In this document: positions 11,471 to 20,680 of the stretch, in pieces
Numbering within the stretch: the stretch's first letter is position 1
Layout of the letters: the number at the start of each line of letters is the position of its first letter
Assembly (NCBI GenBank): GCA_016710935.1
Contig: JADJTY010000006.1
Location: 1-64,000 of the forward strand
DNA from: Chitinophagaceae bacterium
Lineage (GTDB): Bacteria; Bacteroidota; Bacteroidia; Chitinophagales; Chitinophagaceae
Direction: 5' to 3'
Length of the DNA stretch: 64,000 nt
Made by a program: the position numbers and the translations under genes
The notes under the pieces: generated by a model
The model's input: the letters and a program-made list of their open reading frames with translations, nothing else
Database searches by the model: none
Told to the model about the DNA's origin: nothing

Positions 11471-12708
11471 TTTGTGCAAACAACGCTGACCTGGCAATTA
11501 CCAAAACTGATGGTGTAACAACATATACGCCTGGAGGTACAACAACCTATACTATTGTTGCATCCAATGCAGGGCCGGATGCTGCCACCGGCGTAACGGT
11601 AACTGATAATTTCCCGGCAGGTATAAGTTCTGTAGCCTGGACGGCAACTTATGCAGGTGGTGCAACAGGTCCTGCAAATGGTGCAGGCAATATTAACGCT
11701 ACGGTAAACTTACCAACCGGTGGTTCAGCAACTTTTACAGCAGTTTGTACTATTTCAGGGGCTACTTCAGGCAACCTTGTTAATACGGCAACTGTTACCG
11801 TAACGCCCGGAGACAACGATCCTAATCCCGGTAATAATTCGGCAACAGATACTGATACACAGCTTGGAGCTTGTGCTCCACTAACTGTTAATGCCCCAAC
11901 AGTAACCCAGCCGGATTGTGCCACAGCAACCGGAACCATTGTTATCAATGCAGGCGGTAGTGGTACATTGGAATATAGTATTGATGGTATAACCTACCAG
12001 GCTTCTGCTACTTTCAGCGGCCTTGCACCGGCAGCCTATTACATTTCGGCACGCTATGTGGCATCTCCACTTTGTGGTTTTGCCTATAGTGGTAATCCAG
12101 TAGTGATATCCGGTCCATCATCCAGGGTACAAACAGTTCTTGCGGGCACTTCACCATTCCAGGATTCATTATGGACAGTGAGATATCCCGGCCTGACTAC
12201 TATTCTGACCCACCTTGGGCCAACACTTTCCGGATTTACCATCACAGGTATAAATGGCCTCGCTACCCATCCAATGACGGGTGAGCACTACAGCATTTTG
12301 AAAGTATCAGGTGTTAGTGGACGGGTACTTGCAAAGATTAACCTGCAAACAGGTGTCTGTACACAGATCGGTAACCTGGGTGACAATTTTTCGTCTATTA
12401 CTTTCCGTTATGATGGCCAGCTGTTCGGCGTTACCGGGGATGGAGCCACTGTTCCCGAAACATTGTATCTTATTGACCACACCAATGCAACAAAAACACT
12501 TGTCAGGGCTTTAGGTGCCGGGGCAGATGGAGAGGTGATCTGTTACAATCCCGACGATAATTTCATTTACCATTGGTCGGGGAACGGCACTGTAGTGTAT
12601 GAAAAATACAAGCTGTTTCGCCTTATGGCATTACCGGTATACCTATCACAGGAAGCACGAATGGTGAAACATTTGGTGCCTGGTACAAAGGTGGAGGTGA
12701 ATTTGTAA
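11020..12708 (+). CDS. Giant T9SS surface adhesin, middle piece
   Basis: A long open piece of the same gene as the flanking entries; the ATG at 11020 is not the real start. In order it encodes: the end of the fourth and the whole fifth 82-residue repeat; a DUF11 domain near residues 155-285 ('ADLAITKTDGVTTYTPG', 'NAGPDAATGVTVTDNFPAG', 'DNDPNPGNNSATDTD'); an SprB-like repeat near 290-365 ('PDCATATGTIVINAGGSG', 'YSIDGITYQASATFSGL'); and a propeller-like region with 'LYLIDHTNATKTLV'. DUF11 and SprB repeats are typical of gliding or adhesion proteins exported by T9SS. The frame is lost near 12700 and continues in another frame into the 3' piece. Confidence 0.75.
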   Translation: MFQRRYCHGYANRNCRGSYSSTAGLTINAATGDVTLGTSTPGTYTVTYTIAASGGCALFTTTASITITAAPAATISYTGSPYCTSGGTATVTQTGTAGGTYTSTAGLIINASTGEVTLGTSTPGTYTVTYTIAAAGGCALYTTTASITINICANNADLAITKTDGVTTYTPGGTTTYTIVASNAGPDAATGVTVTDNFPAGISSVAWTATYAGGATGPANGAGNINATVNLPTGGSATFTAVCTISGATSGNLVNTATVTVTPGDNDPNPGNNSATDTDTQLGACAPLTVNAPTVTQPDCATATGTIVINAGGSGTLEYSIDGITYQASATFSGLAPAAYYISARYVASPLCGFAYSGNPVVISGPSSRVQTVLAGTSPFQDSLWTVRYPGLTTILTHLGPTLSGFTITGINGLATHPMTGEHYSILKVSGVSGRVLAKINLQTGVCTQIGNLGDNFSSITFRYDGQLFGVTGDGATVPETLYLIDHTNATKTLVRALGAGADGEVICYNPDDNFIYHWSGNGTVVYEKYKLFRLMALPVYLSQEARMVKHLVPGTKVEVNL

Positions 12709-12866
12709 CAAGTAATATAAGCTCCAGTTTTAATATTTTTACCAGTGGTGGCATCGTTACCGGCCCATTCGGATCTAACCCCGATGATCTCCGAGGCCTT
12801 GTCAGCAAAACCTGTGTTACCTATCTTTCACCCGCTTGCCCTGCGCCTGTTTGTATAGGTGGAAGT

Positions 12867-15800
12867 GTGATGCTTACAGCAAATGGCGGTACCGGAAATT
12901 ATCAGTGGTACCTGGATGGCGCACTCATTGGCGGGGCCAACGCATCCACCTACAATGCAACTACATCAGGTTTATACAATTGTATTTATACAGATGAATG
13001 TGCAGTTACCGACAGTGTGCCTACCGGCATTAATGTTGCAATAAACATCTGTGCATTCCCCTGCCTGGAGAATTTTGACGGGGTTGTTATACCAGCTTTA
13101 CCGCCAACCTGGACGGCTACAGTTGGTGCAACCTGTGTAAATACGGCAAGGTGGGCAACAGTAAATACATCAAGTTCCAGTGCTCCAAATGCTGTATTTG
13201 TTAATGATCCCAACTGTATCTCTGATGAGTATCTGGATTCCAGGATCTTCGCCGTTGCAGCAGCACCTTCACAATTAATATTCAGAAATAACTATGACCT
13301 GGAAGCAAGTATTGTAACGCCAACTTTGGGTTTTGACGGAATGGTGCTTGAAATATCCATCAATGGCGGAGCCTTTGCAGATATCATAGCAGCCGGCGGA
13401 TCTTTTGTTACCGGTGGATATGACAGGACGATCAGTGCGTCATTCAGCAGCCCCATTGCAAGCCGCCAGGCCTGGTCAGGTAATTCCGGTGGCTTCATCA
13501 CCACTGCAGTAAACCTGCCGGCTGCAGCACAGGGCCAGAATGTTGTGTTCAGGTGGCGCCGTGCAACGGATTCAAGTATAGGTGCTGTTGGGGCAAATAT
13601 TGATGATGTGTATGTGATATCAACTGCCACCATCAGTTACGCTGGCAGTCCTTATTGCAGTAATGCAGGTACAGCTACTGTGACCCAAACAGGCACAACA
13701 GGTGGAACCTACAGTTCAACAGCTGGTTTAACCATTAATGCAACCAATGGTGATGTTACTTTAGGTACCAGTACACCCGGCACATATACCGTTACTTATA
13801 CCATTGCAGCAAGTGGCGGTTGCCCCGCTTTCAGTACCACAACATCGATAACGATAACACAATTACCTGCTGCCACCATCAGTTATGCAGGCAATCCATA
13901 TTGCAATAATGCAGGCACAGCAACGGTTACCCGTACAGGCACAGCGGGCGGAACGTATAGTTCAGCACCAGCGGGCTTAACATTAAATGCAGCAAACGGA
14001 GACGTAACCTTAGCAACCAGCACACCTGGAACTTACACAGTTACTTACACCATTGCAGCGGCTGGCGGATGCCCTGTAGTAACAACTACAACATCCATAA
14101 CTGTTACAGCTCTTCCTGCAGCAACCATCAATTATGCAGGCAGTCCATATTGCAGCAATGCAGGTACCGCTGCTGTTACCCAAACCGGTACAACGGGCGG
14201 CACTTATACTGCTGCACCTGCCGGCTTAACTATAAATACAGCAACCGGAGCAGTAACCTTAGCAACCAGTATAGCTGGAACTTATATGGTTTCTTACACC
14301 ATTGCAGCATCCGGCGGATGTCCTGCTGTAATAGCTACTGCATCTATAACCGTTACTGCACTTCCTGCAGCCACCATCACTTATGCAGGGTCGCCTTATT
14401 GTTCTACTGATCTTACAGCACTGGTAACACGTACCGGTACAGCGGGCGGAACTTATAGCGCAGCACCTGCAGGCTTAACGATCAATGCAACAACGGGAAC
14501 CGTAACACCAAATACCAGTACACCGGGAACTTATACGGTTACTTATACCATGGCAGCCGCTGGCGGATGCCCTACGGTTACTACTACCACCACCATTACC
14601 ATAACGGCAGCGCCTAACATGATCATTTTCTATGCAGGCTCGCCTTATTGTTCTAATGCAGGTACAGCCAATGTTACCAGGTTTGGAACAGGGGGCGGTA
14701 CGTATTCAGCAGCACCGGCTGGCCTAACCATTAATGCAGCAACGGGAGCGGTGACACTGGGTACCAGTACACCAGGTACTTATACCGTAACTTACTCGGT
14801 AACCTTACCGGGTTGTGGTATAACAAACACCACTACTACCATAACGATAACGGCAGCACCCAATGCTACGATCGCTTATACAGGTTCTCCTTATTGTTCA
14901 AATGCAGGTACGGCCAATGTAACCCTTACGGGTTCACCGGCGGGCGGCGTATACAGTTCAACAGCCGGCTTAACCCTCAATGCAGCAACAGGAGCAGTAA
15001 CACTGGGTAGCAGCACGCCAGGCACTTACACCGTTACTTATACGGTAGCAGCCAGTGGCGGTTGTGCAACCTATACCACAACAGCAAACATTACAATTAC
15101 AGCACTTCCGACAGCAACCATTGCTTATACAGGCTCGCCTTATTGCGCTAATGCAGGTACAGCTACTGTTACCAGAACGGGTACAGCAGGTGGAACGTAC
15201 ACAGCAGCACCGGCAGGATTAAGTATCAATGCAGCAACGGGAGATGTGAACTTAGGCGCCAGTACAGCGGGTACCTACACGGTTACTTATACCATAGCAG
15301 CTGGTGGCGGATGCCCTGCAGTAGCAGCAACAACCAGCATCACCATTACAACAGCTCCGGCAGCAACCATCAGTTATGCCGGTACTCCTTTCTGTCAGCC
15401 TGGAGGTATAGCCACAGTAACCCGTACGGGTACAGCAGGCGGTACTTACAGCGCAACACCTGCAGGCTTAAGCATCAATGCAACAAGCGGTGATATTAAT
15501 GTTACCACCAGTACACCGGGTACCTATACGGTTACCTATACCTTAGCAGCCGGTGGCGGTTGCCCGGTTGTAAATGCAACCACATCGGTTACTATAAATG
15601 CTCCGTCTGTAGCACCAACAGCAGCCAATGCAACGGCCACTGCTCTTTGCGGTTCGGGTACAGTAACCTTAAGTGTGGTTGGCGGAAGCTTAGGCTCGGG
15701 AGCAACCTGGAGATGGTATAGCGGAAGCTGCGGCGGAACAGCAGTAGGCACCGGTGCCACATTGAATGTTACGGTAGCTACCACTACCACTTACTTTGTA

Positions 15801-16373
15801 AGGGCAGAGGGAGCCTGTAACACCACGGCCTGTGCCAGTGTAACCGTAACGGTAAATGCACAACCAACTATATCTATTGCGGCTTCACCACGTACAACCC
15901 TGTTGCCGGGCCAGACAACAACGCTCACTGCAACCGTTACACCGGCTGCAGGCAATACCATTACCTGGTTCAGGAACGGTATCGTTGTTCCGGGAGCAAC
16001 CGGTTTAACTTTAACTGTTAGTGTGTCTGATCTGGGAACCTATACAGCCAGAATCACTACCGGGGCAGGTTGTACGGCATTATCCAATGCGGTAACCATT
16101 ATTGCAGAAAGGGCCGATATCGTGTTTGTTTATCCTAATCCAAGCCAGGGCCAGTTTCAGGTAAGGGTTTACAATCAACCGGGTAAGCAGGTCTCCGTGC
16201 TTGTGCATAATGGACTTGGACAACTGGTATATGATCAACGTATGATAACCAGTGCGCCTTACACCAGAATGGATGTAGACATGAGAAGTGCAGCCGGAGG
16301 AACATATACCGTTTCTGTAATTAATAGTGATGGTGAGATAATAGGCAGCAAGATGATCGTGATCGCCCGTTAA
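12867..16373 (+). CDS. Giant T9SS surface adhesin, 3' piece with sorting domain
   Basis: An intact 1168-codon reading frame, really the C-terminal part of the protein begun at 6874 (its frame is open from about 12700). It contains: the end of an Ig-like module ('GNYQWYLDGALIGGANAST'); a MAM/jelly-roll-like domain near residues 60-250 ('CLENFDGVVIP', 'NIDDVYVIS'); eight 82-residue repeats near 253-910; two Ig-like modules; and a C-terminal T9SS type A sorting domain of about 75 residues starting 'VFVYPNPSQGQFQVRV' and ending 'GSKMIVIAR'. The sorting domain directs export through the Por/T9SS translocon and surface attachment (family knowledge). Threonine-, alanine- and glycine-rich, low in lysine. 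A terminator follows within 30 bases. The full gene is about 3,160 codons. Confidence 0.9.
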   Translation: MMLTANGGTGNYQWYLDGALIGGANASTYNATTSGLYNCIYTDECAVTDSVPTGINVAINICAFPCLENFDGVVIPALPPTWTATVGATCVNTARWATVNTSSSSAPNAVFVNDPNCISDEYLDSRIFAVAAAPSQLIFRNNYDLEASIVTPTLGFDGMVLEISINGGAFADIIAAGGSFVTGGYDRTISASFSSPIASRQAWSGNSGGFITTAVNLPAAAQGQNVVFRWRRATDSSIGAVGANIDDVYVISTATISYAGSPYCSNAGTATVTQTGTTGGTYSSTAGLTINATNGDVTLGTSTPGTYTVTYTIAASGGCPAFSTTTSITITQLPAATISYAGNPYCNNAGTATVTRTGTAGGTYSSAPAGLTLNAANGDVTLATSTPGTYTVTYTIAAAGGCPVVTTTTSITVTALPAATINYAGSPYCSNAGTAAVTQTGTTGGTYTAAPAGLTINTATGAVTLATSIAGTYMVSYTIAASGGCPAVIATASITVTALPAATITYAGSPYCSTDLTALVTRTGTAGGTYSAAPAGLTINATTGTVTPNTSTPGTYTVTYTMAAAGGCPTVTTTTTITITAAPNMIIFYAGSPYCSNAGTANVTRFGTGGGTYSAAPAGLTINAATGAVTLGTSTPGTYTVTYSVTLPGCGITNTTTTITITAAPNATIAYTGSPYCSNAGTANVTLTGSPAGGVYSSTAGLTLNAATGAVTLGSSTPGTYTVTYTVAASGGCATYTTTANITITALPTATIAYTGSPYCANAGTATVTRTGTAGGTYTAAPAGLSINAATGDVNLGASTAGTYTVTYTIAAGGGCPAVAATTSITITTAPAATISYAGTPFCQPGGIATVTRTGTAGGTYSATPAGLSINATSGDINVTTSTPGTYTVTYTLAAGGGCPVVNATTSVTINAPSVAPTAANATATALCGSGTVTLSVVGGSLGSGATWRWYSGSCGGTAVGTGATLNVTVATTTTYFVRAEGACNTTACASVTVTVNAQPTISIAASPRTTLLPGQTTTLTATVTPAAGNTITWFRNGIVVPGATGLTLTVSVSDLGTYTARITTGAGCTALSNAVTIIAERADIVFVYPNPSQGQFQVRVYNQPGKQVSVLVHNGLGQLVYDQRMITSAPYTRMDVDMRSAAGGTYTVSVINSDGEIIGSKMIVIAR
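13624..15600 (+). repeat. Second block of eight 82-residue protein repeats
   Basis: Eight units starting with the 'TISYAGSPYCSNAGTA' type signature, diverging from one another more than the first block; the last has 'AGTPFCQPGGIA'. Each unit has two Cys, in 'PYC' and 'GGC', that could form one disulfide per repeat (inference). Confidence 0.85.
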
Positions 16374-16401
16374 GGAACATCAGCAACTTAAAATAAAAGC
16401 A

Positions 16402-16433
16402 GGCCGCCCCCCGAAACTTTTCGGGGGGCGGCC
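16402..16433. terminator. Strong bidirectional rho-independent terminator
   Basis: A perfect 15-bp stem (GGCCGCCCCCCGAAA / TTTCGGGGGGCGGCC) with a 2-base loop, placed between the convergent adhesin and UbiD-family genes. It is followed by T-rich sequence on the plus strand and by an A/T-rich run on the other side. Confidence 0.9.
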
Positions 16434-16472
16434 GTTTATTAGATAAAAAAGGGAAGTAATAATTAAATGAGT

Positions 16473-18332
16473 TTACATTAATTTATTAAACAGACTCCCA
16501 CCCTTTTGAAAAAGCCTGTCAATTTTCTTTTCAGTTTCACTATCCTTTTCTACAGCCGGTGCATGATGCGGTTTGATTCGTGCATCAAATACCAATGGCC
16601 CGTTGCAGCCCCAATGTTTATTTTGGGTGAGGCTATCAATCCCATACATATCATGTGACGGATTACAGCGGGTAAAGGTTACCCATAAAAAGTTATTGAG
16701 TGTTTTACTTACAAAATCTGCATCATCGCAAATAATGATGAATGGGAAATCTTTTAACTGATCGTTGATAATTGATAATTGATTGTTGAGCATTTCCATT
16801 TCGCCTCTCGCCGTTTCATAATTTGTAAATATAGCAGCCTGTAAAACAACTATACCCGGCAAAACAAGTTGTGGTTTTGTAAAATGCTGCAGTTTATTTA
16901 ATGCTGCAGGAATGGTTGTCCCTAAATCCCGTAATGGCTCTCCATAAGCCGCCAGCAACACTTTGCTGCCGCTATTTAACCCTTCACCCGAATAATCAAG
17001 GGTATCAATGGTGGTGTTGGTATAAAAATGAATGTCTCTTTTTAAATTGATGCGTTGTAAAACATAACTAAAGTAAGCTTCAATATTATTTGTGCTGATG
17101 GTATTGTTCTCAGAACCCTGCGGGCTGTCATCAGCAGTGATAAATAAAAATTTAGCCAGGCTTAATTGGCCCGTACCCAATACATGATTGGCAATGGTTA
17201 AAATTTCTGCAGGTTGTTTGGTTGGGGTGTATGGGGTATACCTTTCGCTGCCAATGGCCAGTAATAAAGGATGTACACCGGCAGCATCAACCGCATGCAC
17301 TTCTTTTAAACCGGGTATTTCCTGCTGAATTGCCTTGCCTGTCATCTTATGAATGAGCTGGCCAAAGCTGGTATCTTCCTGCGGAGGCCGGCCCACGACA
17401 GTAAAAGGCCAGATGGCATTTTTACGGGCATATACTTTATGAACTTTCATTAAAGGAAAGTCATGTGTTAAACTGTAGTAACCCAGGTGATCTCCAAAAG
17501 GCCCTTCTGGTTTGTTCTCGTTAGGATATACTTCGCCGGTAATTACAAAATCTGCATCAGTGCTGATACAAAACCCATCTACATAACAATAGCGAAACCT
17601 CCTGTTGCCCAAAACGCCGGCAAATGTCATTTCGCTGATACCTTCAGGCAAGGGCATTACTGCGGCTACACTATGTGATGGCGGGCCGCCGATAAAAACA
17701 CTTACTTTAAGCGGCAAGCCTTTTTTATTTGCTTTGTTTTGATGAACACCAATGCCACGATGTAATTGATAATGCAAACCTATTTCTTTGTTTGGCTCAT
17801 ATTCATTACCTGATAATTGAATCCGGTACATCCCCAGGTTTGCATGCATGATGCCGGGCTTGTCAATATCCTCGGTATAAACCTGTGGAAGTGTAACAAA
17901 TGCACCGCCATCCATTGGCCAGTGCTGTATTTGAGGAATATCAGTGATATTTATCTCTTCAAATAAAACCGGTTTTTGCAGCGGATTTTTTTTAGGTAAA
18001 GCTTTCAACGCTGCCAAACCTGCACTAAAGTTCTTAAGAGGGCTTTTAATTGCTTTAACCGGATCGTCTTTAAGTTCGATCAGTTGCTGAACAGTTTGTA
18101 AAGTATTTCTGAAAATGAATTCACTTCTTTCAAGCGTACCAAAAATATTGGAGGCGGCCCTGAATTTGCTGCCCTTCACTTTTTCGAAAAGTAAAGCAGG
18201 CCCACCTGCTTCATGCACACGCAAATGAATGGCGGCCATTTCAAGGTAAGGATCCACTTCTTCGGTAATGCGAATCAGTTGTCCGTTCCTTTCAAGATCA
18301 AGTAAACATTGTTCCAATGAATTATAAGCCAT
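16473..18332 (-). CDS. UbiD-family (menaquinone-type) decarboxylase
   Basis: A 619-residue member of the UbiD family of prenylated-FMN-dependent decarboxylases. Large Bacteroidota members are usually assigned to menaquinone biosynthesis. Visible family segments include 'EVDPYLEMAAIHLRVHEAGGPALLFE', 'ADFVITGEVYPNENKPEGPFGDHLGYYS' (the E-x-P-E-GPFGDH core that binds metal and prFMN) and 'NPSHDMYGIDS' near the C-terminus. The start at 18332 (MAYNSLEQ) was chosen over 18374 because the domain starts there and a -7 promoter element lies at 18350-18357. The stretch 'LNNQLSIINDQL' near residue 514 is unusual for the family and matches a simple intergenic repeat. It is not linked to other men genes. 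UbiD versus MqnP-type substrate is not resolvable here. Confidence 0.85.
   Translation of the reverse strand: MAYNSLEQCLLDLERNGQLIRITEEVDPYLEMAAIHLRVHEAGGPALLFEKVKGSKFRAASNIFGTLERSEFIFRNTLQTVQQLIELKDDPVKAIKSPLKNFSAGLAALKALPKKNPLQKPVLFEEINITDIPQIQHWPMDGGAFVTLPQVYTEDIDKPGIMHANLGMYRIQLSGNEYEPNKEIGLHYQLHRGIGVHQNKANKKGLPLKVSVFIGGPPSHSVAAVMPLPEGISEMTFAGVLGNRRFRYCYVDGFCISTDADFVITGEVYPNENKPEGPFGDHLGYYSLTHDFPLMKVHKVYARKNAIWPFTVVGRPPQEDTSFGQLIHKMTGKAIQQEIPGLKEVHAVDAAGVHPLLLAIGSERYTPYTPTKQPAEILTIANHVLGTGQLSLAKFLFITADDSPQGSENNTISTNNIEAYFSYVLQRINLKRDIHFYTNTTIDTLDYSGEGLNSGSKVLLAAYGEPLRDLGTTIPAALNKLQHFTKPQLVLPGIVVLQAAIFTNYETARGEMEMLNNQLSIINDQLKDFPFIIICDDADFVSKTLNNFLWVTFTRCNPSHDMYGIDSLTQNKHWGCNGPLVFDARIKPHHAPAVEKDSETEKKIDRLFQKGGSLFNKLM
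16757..16792. repeat. AT-rich repeat (TTGATAATTGATAATTGA) inside the UbiD-family gene
   Basis: A short repeat of 8-base periods, in frame, encoding 'NNQLSIINDQL' on the minus strand. The same type of sequence is known as a scattered intergenic repeat in Bacteroidota (general knowledge). Confidence 0.5.
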
Positions 18333-18349
18333 GCATATTTGTTTCAGTA

Positions 18350-18357
18350 CAAATGTA
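18350..18357 (-). promoter_or_regulatory. -7 element (TACATTTG) for the UbiD-family gene
   Basis: TACATTTG on the minus strand fits TAnnTTTG and ends 17 bases before the chosen ATG at 18332. It supports that start. No good -33 TTTG is visible. Confidence 0.45.
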
Positions 18358-18400
18358 AAACACAATTGCAGCACTATTGTTGAAAAAGAAAACGGGGAAC

Positions 18401-19384
18401 TTATTTCTTAATATACATCACTTCTTTTACCAGCTTAACTGTTCTTGATACATCGGGTAAATAAAGTGCAACCAGGTTTGGCGCATAGTGCATAGGGGCA
18501 TCTGCCGATGTTATCCTGCGGATGGGCGCATCTAAATAATCGAAACCTTCTTTTTGTATGCGATAAGTTATCTCTGAAGATACAGAAGCAAAAGGCCACT
18601 GTTCTTCCACAATAACAAGTCTGTTTGTTTTTTTAACGCTCTCTAAAATGGTAAACCAATCGAGCGGACGAATGGTAGCCAGATCAATAACTTCAGCTTC
18701 AATACCCTCTTTAGCCAGTTCTTCTGCAGCACCTAAAGCTATTTTCATCATTTTGTTAAATGAAACGATGGTTACATCTTTACCCTCCCGCTTAATGAAC
18801 GCTTTACCGATTGGTAAGAGGTATTCTTCTTCAGGAACCTCTCCTTTATCGCCATACATTACTTCGCTTTCCATAAAAATAATGGGATCATCATCACGGA
18901 TGGCGCTTTTTAATAATCCTTTTGCATCATACGGGTTAGAAACAGAGATCACTTTTAAACCGGGAATATTAGCGTACATCGATTCAAAAGCAGTTGAATG
19001 CTGTGCACCCAGCTGGCCTGCACTTCCATTGGCACCCCTAAAAACGATAGGGCAACCAACCTGTCCGCCGCTCATTGCCAGCATTTTAGAAGCGGTATTT
19101 AATATTTGATCTAAGGGTAAAACGGCAAAATTCCAGGTCATAAATTCTACGATCGGGCGCAATCCATTTTGTGCGGCACCTACAGCAATTGCACTAAAAC
19201 CCAACTCTGCAATGGGTGTATCAATGATCCTTTTCTCACCAAATTCCTCCAGCATTCCCTGGCTTACTTTATAAGCTCCGTTGTATTCGGCTACTTCTTC
19301 TCCCATTAAGAAAACACGTTCATCTCTACGCATTTCTTCCTGCATGGCTTCTCTCAGGGCTTCTCTAAAGGCAATTTGTCGCAT
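18401..19384 (-). CDS. pdhB: Pyruvate dehydrogenase E1 component subunit beta
   Basis: 327 residues, normal length for the beta subunit of the alpha2beta2-type 2-oxoacid dehydrogenase E1, which decarboxylates pyruvate with thiamine diphosphate and passes acetyl to the lipoyl domain of E2. Seen: 'REALREAMQEEMRRDERVFLMGEEV', 'GLRPIVEFMTWNFAVLPLDQI', 'GAQHSTAFESMYANIPGLKV', 'IRDDDPIIFMESE' and 'VIDLATIRPLDW'. The glutamate in 'LMGEEV' is the family's ThDP-activating residue region. The alpha subunit and E2 are not in this window. A textbook promoter (TTTG-N20-TAAATTTG) lies directly upstream, so it is transcribed on its own start. lipA at 48.6 kb supplies the E2 cofactor but is not linked. Confidence 0.93.
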   Translation of the reverse strand: MRQIAFREALREAMQEEMRRDERVFLMGEEVAEYNGAYKVSQGMLEEFGEKRIIDTPIAELGFSAIAVGAAQNGLRPIVEFMTWNFAVLPLDQILNTASKMLAMSGGQVGCPIVFRGANGSAGQLGAQHSTAFESMYANIPGLKVISVSNPYDAKGLLKSAIRDDDPIIFMESEVMYGDKGEVPEEEYLLPIGKAFIKREGKDVTIVSFNKMMKIALGAAEELAKEGIEAEVIDLATIRPLDWFTILESVKKTNRLVIVEEQWPFASVSSEITYRIQKEGFDYLDAPIRRITSADAPMHYAPNLVALYLPDVSRTVKLVKEVMYIKK

Positions 19385-19406
19385 CTGTTTAATTTATTTA
19401 TGGTTG

Positions 19407-19438
19407 CAAATTTATCTTATCAGGGGCAGATGAACAAA
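19407..19438 (-). promoter_or_regulatory. Complete Bacteroidota promoter for pdhB
   Basis: On the minus strand TTTG (19438-19435), a 20-base spacer and TAAATTTG (19414-19407) match the -33/-7 consensus of the Bacteroidota primary sigma factor. The -7 box ends 22 bases before the pdhB ATG. Confidence 0.7.
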
Positions 19439-19513
19439 TTGATATTTAGCACTTATGGGTAGCGTGTGCAACTGAGTGTTCATGAAGACAATTATGAAAT
19501 ATTGCTACTGTTT

Positions 19514-20620
19514 TTAATTCACTAATAAAGCAAGCATATCTGTAAGTTTTTTGCCGAAGAGGTTTTTTGCGATAATCTTACCATTTTTATCCAGCAGCAA
19601 ATTAGCCGGTATAGCTTTGATATAATATTGCTCTGAAGTAGCATTTTTCCATCCCTGCAAATCACTCACCTGTTTCCAGCTAAGCCCATCATCAACAATT
19701 GCTTTTTTCCATTTAGCTGTGCCCTTTTCATTGTCGTAAGAAACGCCAAATATTTCGAAACCTTTGGCATGATATGCCTGGTAAGCTTTTACAATATTGG
19801 GATTTTCTTTGCGGCATGGGCCACACCAACTTGCCCAAAAATCTACCAATACATAATTACCCTTTAAAGAAGAAAGGCTTAATGGCTTACCTGTGGTATC
19901 CGGTTGGGTAATATCGGGCGCCATTTCACCAATAGCAACCGTTTTATAGATATCCAGCATTTTTTTTACTGTTTCTCCGTTCTTTGATTCTTTGACATTC
20001 TTATTCAGCACTTCGTACAACGGTTCAACTTCATCAGCCTCAGCATAATATCCGTAATTTTCCAGTATGGCCATGGCACTGCGGTCTGAAGAAGGATTGG
20101 CCAATACAAATGTTTTGATAAAAGTTCTTTTACGCATGGTCATGGCCATTTCCAGTTCATCGAGGCTATCCAATACAACCTGGTTCTTGTTTTTTGACGC
20201 CTGGGAATAGGCAGCATAATATTTATCTTCTTCTGCTTTTACCGGTGCAAGGAATGCAGTTAATTTTTTTTCATCAGCGTTTATAGGAGAACCACTGATA
20301 ACCCATTCTTTTAAGGGATAATCTATACCCGTGATTGTCATATCGGAAGCATCAGCATAAAAGCGCAGATAATCCTGCTTCTCGTCTTTTATATCCAATA
20401 TTGCATTGCACGGCTGGCTGATAAAGCCCTTGAATGCAAACCTGCCATCTATGATCTTAGAAGAATCCTTTCTGGCATTTCCGCCGATATAAACCGTTAA
20501 GTAGATCAATCCAGTCTTTATGTTTTCAATTTTTCCGGAGATGCTGAAGGCAGAATCTGCTGTTTGTGCAAATGTTGGGGAAGCTGATAGTGTTAATATT
20601 AAAAGCAGTAATTTTTTCAT
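19514..20620 (-). CDS. TlpA-like thioredoxin-fold protein with DUF4369 domain
   Basis: 368 residues. The signal peptide is MKKLLLLILTLSASPTFA. An N-terminal DUF4369 domain (about 22-115, 'ISGKIENIKTGLIYLTVY', 'DSSKIIDGRFAFKG') is followed by a helical linker. A thioredoxin/AhpC-TSA domain lies near 230-368 with active site 'VDFWASWCGPCRKENP' and cis-Pro region 'KAIPANLLLD'. Members are periplasmic thiol-disulfide oxidoreductases tethered or free in the envelope; the partner is unknown. Separate from neighbours: over 100 bases from pdhB downstream, and a terminator lies behind the upstream thiolase gene. Confidence 0.88.
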   Translation of the reverse strand: MKKLLLLILTLSASPTFAQTADSAFSISGKIENIKTGLIYLTVYIGGNARKDSSKIIDGRFAFKGFISQPCNAILDIKDEKQDYLRFYADASDMTITGIDYPLKEWVISGSPINADEKKLTAFLAPVKAEEDKYYAAYSQASKNKNQVVLDSLDELEMAMTMRKRTFIKTFVLANPSSDRSAMAILENYGYYAEADEVEPLYEVLNKNVKESKNGETVKKMLDIYKTVAIGEMAPDITQPDTTGKPLSLSSLKGNYVLVDFWASWCGPCRKENPNIVKAYQAYHAKGFEIFGVSYDNEKGTAKWKKAIVDDGLSWKQVSDLQGWKNATSEQYYIKAIPANLLLDKNGKIIAKNLFGKKLTDMLALLVN

Positions 20621-20680
20621 AAGAATTTTTGTGTGCTGAAGGTATTGAAAAATAAAGCAGGATGCTTACCGCTTAAAAAA

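Noticed and set aside
11649..11948. Antisense ORF of 99 codons within the adhesin
   Set aside because: Mirror of Thr/Ala/Val-rich coding sequence on the plus strand; no family features.
1..12800. Programmed frameshifting as the explanation for the broken genes
   Set aside because: Too many breaks in unrelated genes, in both directions, with no slippery site plus structure pattern.
13624..15600. Repeat block considered as a DNA-level mobile or CRISPR-like repeat
   Set aside because: Periodicity is 246 bp, fully coding and in frame; these are protein repeats.
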